Position numbers and translations under genes: made by a program. Under the pieces are notes generated by a model. The model ran no database searches. It was not told where the DNA came from and saw only the letters and a program-made list of their open reading frames with translations. A stretch of DNA of 12,295 bases, from positions 1 to 12,295 of the forward strand of contig JACPKO010000027.1 of assembly GCA_016186985.1 (NCBI GenBank). The letters are read 5' to 3'. Positions 1-7,280 of this stretch are shown here, in pieces. Source of the stretch: Candidatus Daviesbacteria bacterium. Lineage in GTDB: Bacteria; Patescibacteriota; Microgenomatia; Daviesbacterales; UBA10151. The stretch's first letter is position 1. Each line of letters starts with the position of its first letter.

Positions 1-611
1 CCGGTCAAAACAACATTTGAATCCGCAGTTTGACCTTTTTCAAAATCAACAGAAACTGTTGTCCGGCCGTCTTTTAAAGCTGTGAAATAAATTGTAGCAA
101 AATTGCCCTCTCCCGTAAAACTCTCACTTCCGGGAACAGTAATTCCTGAGATCCCTATCAAGCCATTTTCTTTATCGACCTGCATAGCCGGATATTCGGA
201 ATACAAATCTCCTTCCAAAGCAAAACTATCCTCTGATGGCGCTAGAAATTCCGAATCGTATTTAATAACTAAATCAGTACTATCCGTAGTATAACCTCCG
301 GTAAATAATTTAACATCTATTTTCACTTCATCTCCGCTTTTATAGAAAGCCTGATCGGGAATTAGGCTTAAGGAAGCATCTGTTAAACTGTTAGCCTTAG
401 GCGTAAGTATATTTAAATTGGTTAGTTTAGATGGAGAAAATAAAGTGAAACCCCCAAGAAAAAGTTTAACCGCCACGCCAATTATCAAAAGTGTAATTAC
501 TATTTTGACTATATTTTTCTTGATCCAGAAAGCAAGGTTTTTTTTATTTTCCGAAACAGTCTCTTCTGAAATCGGGCTTTTAAATATTGATGGGTTGGCA
601 GACTGGTCCAT
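1..611 (-). CDS. Membrane-anchored cohesin-like surface protein (C-terminus cut by window edge)
   Basis: I translated this gene by hand from the minus strand. It starts at the ATG at 611-609 and stays open to the left edge (203 codons visible), so the C-terminus is missing. Residues 1-33 are polar and probably cytoplasmic. Residues about 34-56 form one hydrophobic helix (IVKIVITLLIIGVAVKLFL). From about residue 78 the sequence has the beta-rich pattern of cohesin-like domains: an ASLSLIPDQ start, then GDEVKIDVKL, LVIKYDSEFL, and a late FATIYFTALKDG strand. Similar strands occur in the C-terminal domain of the gene at 647-2734. It would sit on the outer face of the membrane and could display a cohesin for dockerin-bearing neighbours. 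It follows that gene by 35 bp on the same strand. No SD is visible before the ATG. The cohesin call rests on pattern recognition only; another immunoglobulin-like adhesion domain is possible. Confidence 0.75.
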   Translation of the reverse strand, partial: MDQSANPSIFKSPISEETVSENKKNLAFWIKKNIVKIVITLLIIGVAVKLFLGGFTLFSPSKLTNLNILTPKANSLTDASLSLIPDQAFYKSGDEVKIDVKLFTGGYTTDSTDLVIKYDSEFLAPSEDSFALEGDLYSEYPAMQVDKENGLIGISGITVPGSESFTGEGNFATIYFTALKDGRTTVSVDFEKGQTADSNVVLT

Positions 612-619
612 GATTTTAG

Positions 620-646
620 CTTATACAAAAAACCTTACAAATTCAA
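620..646 (-). promoter_or_regulatory. Weak candidate promoter for the cohesin-like gene
   Basis: On the minus strand TATAAG (625-620) lies 8 nt before the ATG at 611. A TTGAAT (646-641) lies 15 nt further upstream. The spacer is short and the -35 overlaps the end of the upstream gene. If it is used, the transcript would be leaderless. It could equally be chance AT-rich sequence. Confidence 0.25.
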
Positions 647-2734
647 CTACTCTATTATGACTACAGGCGCTGAAATCAAACCGCTTATAATGTTCGCATT
701 ATCATTATTGCTGTAAATTGCAGAACCGGATTCCATTACTATTGTTGTATCTCCGGCTCTTTTACCTTTAAAGGTAATTTTGGCCATTAACGGATCATTT
801 CCCTCAACAGTTTTTAATCCGGGGCTTGGCAATCCCGCTATTAACGAAATCTTTCCGGCAGTATTATCAAAAGAACTGTTTGTCCAACTGGTCAGAGTAG
901 TACCCCGGTCAATTTTGACAATCTCAAGGGCTGTAGAATCAAAACTCATCTGCGCACTGAACAAATTTGCAGCGTCGTTTTGAGACCAGATGTTTATATC
1001 TACCGCAAACTCAGAATTAATAGAGTAAGTACCGGATCCTAAAGCTTCAGGTAAAAAGTAAGCAGCTCTCTGGCCCGATGCAGCAGGCGATGGAGACGGG
1101 GAAGGCGATCCAGCCGATGAGGGACTCGGAGCTGGAATAGTCGCTTGTGAAGGAGTAGGGGTGGGTGTAGGCGTTGGAAGGAGAGTTGATCCATCCGGCA
1201 CTGATTCATCTCCCTGATTAAAATCGTATACCATACATGCCCAATCAATTGAATTGACACGGTTATCTTTGTTAAAATCACCCGTGCTTTCTGTACCTTT
1301 TCCCAAAACCGACCACTGGCGCACAATTTCAGCCCTATCAAGAGTGTTGATTTTTCCATCAGGCAATATAACCGGCGCAATATCGCCAATTGGCAATATA
1401 ACAGGTGTCCCATCTTCCTTTGCAACAAAGGTGGTGCCATTCCCGGCCCTGAAAGTTACATTCCTCCTCAAAGAATTTGGCGCCTTAATCGATAATATAT
1501 ACGGCTTTCCTGTTTGAAGTTTTGTCTTTAAACCCGAAATCGAACCATCCCTTGAAATAGTCACTGTCTCTTCAACACTATTATTGTTTTGATCTTTAAT
1601 AATAATTTTTACGTTTGGCACATCAAAATTACCCTGATCCCTGCAGAACAATCTGGCTCCCAGTGCAAGCATTGAGGTATCTATAGCGCAAACAACAGGA
1701 CCCTCATGTTCAAGACCATCTCCGCGCGTCAGGTTAAATTTAAAACGCTTTCCGTCTCCGGAAGATATATTGGGTTTTTTCAAAAGTCCCGTAACCTGAG
1801 TTTCATTCCATGTTAAAATATCCAAATCCGTTTGTTCGCTTTTTAACTTTCCTTTTGCGTCCCCGAATCCAATTCCGGATAGTGTTACTTTAAGATCCTG
1901 TTTATTAATATCGAGAGTACAATCAGCTGACTGGATTCTGGGTTTAGTGTTTATCATCCTGGCCGTAATATGGTCAATCCTTGTCTCTCCGGTAATGTTA
2001 TTTTTAAATTCAACCCAAACCTGCTTCGTGCCTGGGTTATCATCCGAAAGTGTAAATGTTGTGACTGTCGGACTTTGATTGTAGGCTGTAAATTCCTCAT
2101 CTGCCAAACCTGTTTCAGTTTCTGCAAGCCTGTAAACAATATCTGTATTTCCTCCTGTACCCGGAGTAGGAGAAACCGCAGCTGAGGCTGAAGGGGAAGG
2201 TGTGACATCTTCACACGGGCTTTGCGCCTCCTGGCCTGTACCCGCAATAAGCTGGATCGACTCATTTGTTTTTTTTGTATCTCCGGAGCTGTTTCTAAAT
2301 TCAGCATAAATCCTTTTCCTCCCGGGGGTCTTATCACTAAAAATGTAGCAAATTGTCCGGGGAGCAAGTCCTAATGGTTTTTCCTCTGCATTTTCAAGCC
2401 CGTCTACTGTTTCCGAAAACTTATAAAAAACTTCTGCGTTGCAGGAAGCAGGAGGAGGACTTTGGGTTGTACACTTCCTGTCACCGCTTTTGTCTTTAAA
2501 AGGAGAGGTAAGTTTAAACTCGATCTTCGGACAATTAGCAACCTGTTTATTTTTCTGTGTAATTACGCACCCTCCCGGCACAAAAGATATAGGTTTTATC
2601 CCTGCTTCAGAAGTCAAATCCTGTCTTTGTCGTACCAGGTTAACGCCGAGGATAACCCCTGGAATAGTTAAAAGAACTACCAGTAATGTCAGGATTGCTG
2701 TTTTATCTTTTAATGCTTTGAAGAGATCGGGCAT
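647..2734 (-). CDS. Surface protein with internal dockerin and C-terminal cohesin-like domain
   Basis: This 695-aa protein is predicted to be anchored by an N-terminal TM helix (about 12-34). After it comes a Cys-pair leader (GGC at 54-56, second Cys at 68). Residues 197-265 hold a YRLAE...KQVWVE module. Residues 266-352 look like an IPT/TIG-type beta domain. Residues 360-450 are a beta-rich stretch beginning ARLFCR. A dockerin occupies about 449-505; its second calcium loop is canonical (D486, N488, D490, N494, D497). A Pro/Thr/Ser linker (518-553) leads to a cohesin-like domain (555-695). The start lies 3 bp after the stop of the gene at 2738-3322, and AAAGGA lies about 10 nt before the ATG, so translation is probably coupled. 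The core matches the gene at 3390-6404, which suggests duplication. Carrying both halves of a cohesin-dockerin pair allows polymerisation or intramolecular binding. Binding partners are inference. Confidence 0.88.
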   Translation of the reverse strand: MPDLFKALKDKTAILTLLVVLLTIPGVILGVNLVRQRQDLTSEAGIKPISFVPGGCVITQKNKQVANCPKIEFKLTSPFKDKSGDRKCTTQSPPPASCNAEVFYKFSETVDGLENAEEKPLGLAPRTICYIFSDKTPGRKRIYAEFRNSSGDTKKTNESIQLIAGTGQEAQSPCEDVTPSPSASAAVSPTPGTGGNTDIVYRLAETETGLADEEFTAYNQSPTVTTFTLSDDNPGTKQVWVEFKNNITGETRIDHITARMINTKPRIQSADCTLDINKQDLKVTLSGIGFGDAKGKLKSEQTDLDILTWNETQVTGLLKKPNISSGDGKRFKFNLTRGDGLEHEGPVVCAIDTSMLALGARLFCRDQGNFDVPNVKIIIKDQNNNSVEETVTISRDGSISGLKTKLQTGKPYILSIKAPNSLRRNVTFRAGNGTTFVAKEDGTPVILPIGDIAPVILPDGKINTLDRAEIVRQWSVLGKGTESTGDFNKDNRVNSIDWACMVYDFNQGDESVPDGSTLLPTPTPTPTPSQATIPAPSPSSAGSPSPSPSPAASGQRAAYFLPEALGSGTYSINSEFAVDINIWSQNDAANLFSAQMSFDSTALEIVKIDRGTTLTSWTNSSFDNTAGKISLIAGLPSPGLKTVEGNDPLMAKITFKGKRAGDTTIVMESGSAIYSNNDNANIISGLISAPVVIIE

Positions 2735-2737
2735 CTT

Positions 2738-3322
2738 TTATTTATCCTTTACTTCTACATTAACTGTAGATTTAGAGTCTTCTATTTCAACTTTGTATTT
2801 ACCATTTGTACTGAAAACAAATGAAAATTGATCTCCCTGGTTTAGCCGCTGAGGGTCAAATAAATTCTCATGGGAAGTTAAGGTATGTGAAGCAACATGG
2901 TTGTTTACAAATGTAACCAGGGATCCTTTTTTAATTTTAACTTTACCGGGAACAAATTTTCCTTTCTCAGAAATGGAAATATTTGCTCCGACAGATGGGG
3001 AAGCGCTGGAAGAAGCAGTAGACGACGGGGAAGGGGATATAGAAGCAGCCGCTGAAGCAGAAGCCGTAGGATTAGGGCTTTCAAAAGGCGCTGTAAGAAT
3101 CAGGGGAACATCCTTACATGTTAGTACTTTTTCGCCGTTTAATGTCGTAACACAATCACCCTGTCCCAAAGCGACAGCACCCGTAATATCCGCTTTAGGG
3201 CGGAATATTTGGGCGTTTCTGGCAAGATAAATACCCAAAGGTACTGCAAGAATCAAGGCGAGTAAAACAACTAAACTAATTAAGTTTTTTTTATTTTGGA
3301 AAAGCGGCACAATTTCTTGCAT
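2738..3322 (-). CDS. Anchored cupredoxin-fold protein that appears to lack the copper site
   Basis: This 194-aa protein has an N-terminal TM helix (about 13-35) ending in AQIFRPKA (37-44). Cys57 and Cys69 follow in the leader motif shared with its neighbours. A Ser/Ala/Pro linker spans about 82-112, and a plastocyanin-like domain spans about 114-192. VTFVNNHVASHTLTS fits the strand and loop carrying the first copper His (H146). The C-terminal loop that normally brings Cys, His and Met reads GKYKVEIEDSKSTVNVEV and contains none of them, so type 1 copper binding looks lost. The protein is then more likely structural or adhesive than a redox carrier. A GGAG lies 4 nt before the ATG. The gene sits between two dockerin-bearing genes in the same orientation, 3 bp from the next. 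The fold call is from motif reading. Confidence 0.8.
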   Translation of the reverse strand: MQEIVPLFQNKKNLISLVVLLALILAVPLGIYLARNAQIFRPKADITGAVALGQGDCVTTLNGEKVLTCKDVPLILTAPFESPNPTASASAAASISPSPSSTASSSASPSVGANISISEKGKFVPGKVKIKKGSLVTFVNNHVASHTLTSHENLFDPQRLNQGDQFSFVFSTNGKYKVEIEDSKSTVNVEVKDK

Positions 3323-3326
3323 TCAA

Positions 3327-3330
3327 CTCC
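3327..3330 (-). promoter_or_regulatory. Ribosome binding site of the cupredoxin-like gene
   Basis: GGAG on the minus strand, 4 nt before the ATG at 3322. It is one of the few SD-like sequences in the window and supports this start. The gap is somewhat short. Confidence 0.5.
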
Positions 3331-3382
3331 AGTTTGAGGCATAAAAAACTCATTGTCAACCCCGTTCAGTTTACATGAACGG
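3331..3382 (-). promoter_or_regulatory. Stem-loop and possible internal promoter between the beta-helix and cupredoxin-like genes
   Basis: CCGTTCA (3362-3368) and TGAACGG (3376-3382) form a perfect 7-bp stem with a 7-nt loop, 7 nt past the stop of the upstream gene. There is no immediate U-run: on the minus strand a T6 comes only after 13 further bases. Directly beyond the stem is TTGACA (3359-3354), followed 17 nt later by a poor -10 (CAAACT, 3336-3331). The element may process or attenuate the mRNA, or allow separate transcription of the downstream genes. The stem is seen; its function is inference. Confidence 0.4.
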
Positions 3383-3389
3383 ATCAAGA

Positions 3390-6300
3390 CTATTGGGTAG
3401 GAGATGATACCGGAATATTAATTACTAAGCTAGAGTTGGTCAAAGGGGGACCCAGGGCAAAATCAACAGTACCTTCAAGTTGCCCTGAATTTGCTGTAGC
3501 TAAAAGGCTGAATTTTGTCCCTGAGTCTTTATCCACAAATACCGATATATCATAATTTGCTCCGGGTAAATTATTAGTAACTTGTGCAAGGATACGCGAA
3601 TCTCCCAACTCATCGGCAGTAAGAGAAGTCCCAACCACATGATCTTCGGGAACCTGCAGTAATCTCACCACAGCCAAACCCTGTGATATAAACGATTCTC
3701 CTATATCGGCAATTTTGTTTCTGTTAGTATCCAGGAAAAGCTTACCGCCTATATCGATTTTGACGGAATTTGAGGTATCTTTTGACGGGCTTGGCTCAGG
3801 ACTTATCGAACCTGTTGGAGCAGGTGATGCGGATGATGGAATCACAATGGTTTCTTCGCCGCCCGGGATATGGATTGACCCTGATGCACTTTGGGGTACG
3901 GAAGTTGGGATCGGATCGTCCTCTTTCCCGAAATCATAATTCATACAGGCCCAGTCAATCGAATTAACCCGGCTGTCTCTGTTAAAATCACCTGTTTGTT
4001 TAGTGCTTTCATTACCTAAAATACGCCATTGTCTTATAAGTTCAGCCCGGTCCAGAGTATTAATCCTCCCGTCAGGACTTACAGGAGGTGCAATATCTCC
4101 AATAGGCAAAATGAACGGAGTACCATCTGGCTGGGTGATTTGGGTGGTCCCTTCCTGGGCAATAAACGTAGTTGAGCGCCGCAATGATGAAGGTGCTTTA
4201 ATTGCAACAGCATAATTCTTACCAACCTGAAGTTTTGTTTTTAAATTACCAACCTCTCCGCTTGCGTTAATAGTTACCTTCTCCTCGACTTTGTTTAACT
4301 TGTCAGGATCAGAAGGATCTGACGGGTTGTAGAGTAAGTTGACTAACACATCACTTGCATCAAACTTGCCAGCTTCCCTGCAAAAAATCCTTGCTCCAAG
4401 CGAAACTAAAGATTTATCCACGGCACATACAGCAACTTCCGATTCGAACCCGTCAAGACGGGTTACTTTGAACTTAAACCTTTGTCCTTCGTTTATTGGA
4501 ATATTAGGTTTTTTTAAGAATGCAGTAATTTGGCTGCTGTTCCACCCTAAAACTTCAGGCTTTGCCTGGGGGGAAACTAACTCTACAGATCCGACTCCGC
4601 TTCCAAGCCTGGCACCTTCTATTGTAATTTTTAGATTTTCTTTAGAGATATCTAAATTGCACGAAAGCCCTAAAATCTGAGGGGGTTTTTCAACCAGATT
4701 AAAATTAACATTATCGATCCTTGTGGTCCCGTCAGGGTGGAGTAACTCCACCCAAATTTGCTTGGCTCCGATTTGTGTACCGGCCAGCTGGAAACTGGTA
4801 TTTATAAATTGGGGACCAATATTAAAAGTAGGCGTCCCGCTTGAACCGGGAGTAGAGGAACTTGAAGCTTCCCTGTTAAGAAAAACATCGTCACTATCCA
4901 CCGCGTAAACAAATGGGTTAACTTTACTAAGAAATGCGTTAATTAATACACTTAGAGTTTGCAGTGCACCATTTGATGCAAGATTTGTCTGAGTAGGCAA
5001 AAAAGCAAACTCTTTCCATTGGGCTTGTTCTAAACCAGCCTGGGATTCTGCCAGGCGGTAAAGCAACTTGTCACTGCCTGGATTTCCTGTAGTTTGGGCT
5101 AAAACATCTTTTACGAAACTTCTATCTTTATTTGCTAATTTTGTTTCTCTTAAAGCTGATGTTTTTGCGGGGGCAGCAGGTATATTCATCGAAGAAGGAA
5201 TGTTGCATCTTGGGTCTGTGGCAGGGGGTAATTTCTCTTCATACCCGAAACTATTTACATTAATAACATCTTTATGTCCGTCATTATTGTTATTATTTGA
5301 TATTTCGTTGCCGATATAAACATTATCTTTTCCTCTCTGATCCCAAACGCCTGGGCCGCGGTTATTTTTAACAATGTTGTAACAAACGATATTACTCGAA
5401 TTAATCATTCCGGGAGAGAAGTTATCGAAGTTACCGGCTGTTAAAGATATTCCGTGACCGTTTCTTTGTATATCGTTTGAAATCATTAAATTGTTAGAAA
5501 GTCTTCCGTCTATTCCTATTTCATAACCAATTCCGTTAGCGTCACCTTCAGCGGAAACTATGCAATGATCAACTACATTTCTTTCTCCTGAATCAATCCA
5601 AATCCCTGCGCCTTTATTCCTGAGGGACTGACAATTTGTAACCCTTACATCATAAACTGCTTTATATCCCGGTGCCGTATCCGTAGGTTTATAGTTAAGC
5701 CAAATGCCGTGATCGCCAAACTGCATGACTTTGACGTTGGCAACATATCCTCCTGTTAAATCCCTAAACTTTATTCCATCGTTTCCCTCAAGTTTATCAG
5801 CCTGAGGCGTTAACCCTCCGTTTAAGGTCATATCCCGTACAGCAATATTCCTAAGCCCCCCAGTACTATCATTGCTTACCATAGCCTCTTTACCTGACTG
5901 GAATTGGCCGGTAGCTAAAAGGATCGTCTGGTCAATTCCGTCACCAAACATAGTCGTGTTGGAAAATACTCTTATCTTTTTAGATATTTGGTAAGCTCCT
6001 GCGGGCAAATAAACGGCTCCGCCTGTATCTTTTATGCTGTCCAGAGCCGTTTGTATCGCAGTATCGCTATTTCCGGAAACCCTTACGGTTCTCCCGGTAG
6101 TAGAAGCAGGACTTGGGCTTTGCCCTCCCGCAGAAGGATTTACTGCATTAATATTGAAAAAAGGATTGGTAATTTTTAGGGGGACTAAACTACAGTCAAC
6201 AGCTTTTTGCTTATCTTTGTTTATTCTTATACATCCGCCTTCACCAAGCTGGATCAATTCACCTGCAGCCCTGGGCCTGAATATTTGTGCCTGCTTTATT

Positions 6301-6404
6301 AAAAATAACCCGACAGGTATAAAAGATAACACCAAAAGTAAAACGAGTAGGGAAGTAACTGTTTTTTTATCACGGAACATTTTCAAGGCGGTGCCCATTA
6401 ACAT
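3390..6404 (-). CDS. Large anchored parallel beta-helix protein with dockerin and SdrD-B-like domain
   Basis: This 1004-aa protein has a TM helix (about 15-37) ending in AQIFRPRA (39-46), then Cys58 and Cys71 in the leader shared with its neighbours. Residues about 105-390 are a right-handed beta-helix of the pectate-lyase-3/NosD type. AVYLPAGAYQISKKI and NTTMFGDG are typical of the first coils, and later coils carry N-rich turns and HGISLT. Residues 447-570 hold YRLAE and KQIWVE modules split by an insert. An IPT-like domain (575-662) and an ARIFCR beta stretch follow. A dockerin spans about 768-825 (second loop D806, N808, D810, N814, D817). A Pro/Ser linker leads to an SdrD-B-like domain (about 883-985, LDTNRNKIADIGE). 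The helix suggests polysaccharide binding or cleavage; no catalytic residues can be assigned. The start is uncertain: Met1, Met3 (6398) and Met9 (6380) all lack an SD. It heads the four-gene surface cluster. Confidence 0.88.
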   Translation of the reverse strand: MLMGTALKMFRDKKTVTSLLVLLLVLSFIPVGLFLIKQAQIFRPRAAGELIQLGEGGCIRINKDKQKAVDCSLVPLKITNPFFNINAVNPSAGGQSPSPASTTGRTVRVSGNSDTAIQTALDSIKDTGGAVYLPAGAYQISKKIRVFSNTTMFGDGIDQTILLATGQFQSGKEAMVSNDSTGGLRNIAVRDMTLNGGLTPQADKLEGNDGIKFRDLTGGYVANVKVMQFGDHGIWLNYKPTDTAPGYKAVYDVRVTNCQSLRNKGAGIWIDSGERNVVDHCIVSAEGDANGIGYEIGIDGRLSNNLMISNDIQRNGHGISLTAGNFDNFSPGMINSSNIVCYNIVKNNRGPGVWDQRGKDNVYIGNEISNNNNNDGHKDVINVNSFGYEEKLPPATDPRCNIPSSMNIPAAPAKTSALRETKLANKDRSFVKDVLAQTTGNPGSDKLLYRLAESQAGLEQAQWKEFAFLPTQTNLASNGALQTLSVLINAFLSKVNPFVYAVDSDDVFLNREASSSSTPGSSGTPTFNIGPQFINTSFQLAGTQIGAKQIWVELLHPDGTTRIDNVNFNLVEKPPQILGLSCNLDISKENLKITIEGARLGSGVGSVELVSPQAKPEVLGWNSSQITAFLKKPNIPINEGQRFKFKVTRLDGFESEVAVCAVDKSLVSLGARIFCREAGKFDASDVLVNLLYNPSDPSDPDKLNKVEEKVTINASGEVGNLKTKLQVGKNYAVAIKAPSSLRRSTTFIAQEGTTQITQPDGTPFILPIGDIAPPVSPDGRINTLDRAELIRQWRILGNESTKQTGDFNRDSRVNSIDWACMNYDFGKEDDPIPTSVPQSASGSIHIPGGEETIVIPSSASPAPTGSISPEPSPSKDTSNSVKIDIGGKLFLDTNRNKIADIGESFISQGLAVVRLLQVPEDHVVGTSLTADELGDSRILAQVTNNLPGANYDISVFVDKDSGTKFSLLATANSGQLEGTVDFALGPPLTNSSLVINIPVSSPTQ

Positions 6405-6405
6405 A

Positions 6406-6435
6406 ATAATGAAGGAATCGGTGGATAATAGTCAA
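6406..6435 (-). promoter_or_regulatory. Candidate promoter of the surface-protein cluster
   Basis: TTGACT (6435-6430), an 18-bp spacer and CATTAT (6411-6406) on the minus strand. Transcription would begin near 6400, almost at Met3 (6398) of the beta-helix gene. The transcript would be leaderless, which would explain the missing SD. The -10 matches only 4 of 6 bases and the -35 lies inside a degenerate heptad repeat, so the assignment is weak. Confidence 0.3.
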
Positions 6436-6643
6436 TGGTCAGTGATTAGTTCATTAATATTGTGCGACAAGGCCGGTTTTCAGTTTTCTGTTTTCGGTTT
6501 TCAGATTAAAGTTAATCAGTTATAAGTAAATCTGTTTAAACTGAAAAACAGACAACTGGCAAACTTGATTCTGACAACAGACAACTGAGAACCGAGAACT
6601 GATTGTTTTATTCACACTTCCAACTTCTTACTTCCAACCTCAA
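6423..6643. repeat. Cluster of degenerate heptanucleotide tandem repeats
   Basis: Four tracts with strict 7-nt periodicity. At 6423-6457 there are five loosely related units (GGATAAT, AGTCAAT, GGTCAGT, GATTAGT, TCATTAA). At 6476-6503 there are four GTTTTCN units. At 6573-6600 there are four GASAACN units, with a further GACAACT at 6551. At 6616-6643 there are four ACYTCNN units. The second and third tracts are near-complementary, so they could pair as a long imperfect hairpin. The heptad style recalls the short tandemly repeated sequences described in cyanobacteria; any link is inference. Confidence 0.75.
6608..6616 (+). promoter_or_regulatory. DnaA-box-like 9-mer
   Basis: TTATTCACA fits the TTATNCACA DnaA box consensus. 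It has the same orientation as the box at 7297-7305. It lies just before a heptad tract and could be chance. Confidence 0.3.
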
Positions 6644-7106
6644 GCCCCAAAATCCCCTCTAAACCGGTTAGTTAAAAGGGGAGACGCCCAATTGGCTATC
6701 TAATAATTAGCCTTACATAAAGCCCCAAACTAACTAGTCACACATCGGATAAAGGATTAAAAAGAAACCAACTAAAATTATCAAGAAAATGTCCTGTAAC
6801 TATGCCAAAATAGGCCAATTTAGAATATGGCTTTATACTTAATTTATTCCAACTAAACTTATTCTGCCGGGACTCCTCCAGTTACATATATATTCGTCGT
6901 CGCATAAGCTACATTGTGCGACATTGGGCACAAGTGGTGGTAAGTCAACACTTATTGAGGCTAAATTATGTTAAATCAGTACAATACAAATAAGAAGCTT
7001 GGAGGACACCACTCCGGATACGCAGTCATACAGACGGTCCCTTATTAATGAGCAAGCAGTGTTTACCCATCTTGTTTAAAAACCATCAAGGATATATCTC
7101 ATAGTT

Positions 7107-7135
7107 TTCACGCGTGTGAAGTGTTCGGGTTTTTT
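7107..7135 (+). other. Hairpin followed by a T-run
   Basis: TTCAC-GCGT-GTGAA (7107-7120) is a perfect 5-bp stem. A T6 (7130-7135) follows after nine unpaired bases, so it is a poor intrinsic terminator. There is no established plus-strand gene upstream for it to end. Confidence 0.25.
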
Positions 7136-7280
7136 ATGACTTTGCAAGCTTTGCTTATTGTCGCTTTTTCGTAGCAATCTACATCATATAGAGTAGGCTC
7201 CCCTGGAAAACAATACCTAAGTTGACGAAGCTTTGTTGTAATGTTTAGACTGCTGTAAAGCTCCCTAAATATAGACAAGG

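Noticed and set aside
3000..3080. Repeat-like GAAGC-rich tract that could suggest a tandem repeat or CRISPR
   Set aside because: It encodes the Ser/Ala/Pro linker of the cupredoxin-like protein. Unit lengths are irregular and there are no spacers.
3529..3537. Exact TTATCCACA DnaA box
   Set aside because: It lies inside the beta-helix gene and encodes a normal VDKD segment, so it is most likely incidental.
4441..4457. T-loop-like GGGTTCGAATC on the minus strand
   Set aside because: It encodes DGFES in a well-supported protein, and no tRNA cloverleaf surrounds it.
6034..6525. 163-codon plus-strand open frame antisense to the beta-helix gene start
   Set aside because: It mirrors the coding strand, ends in repeat sequence and has no SD or recognisable domain. 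The minus-strand protein is clearly real.
6840..7060. Possible RNase P RNA or tmRNA, because of GGAGGAGTCCCGGC on the minus strand
   Set aside because: Only a partial resemblance to one conserved block. The other conserved elements and a tRNA-like end are absent.
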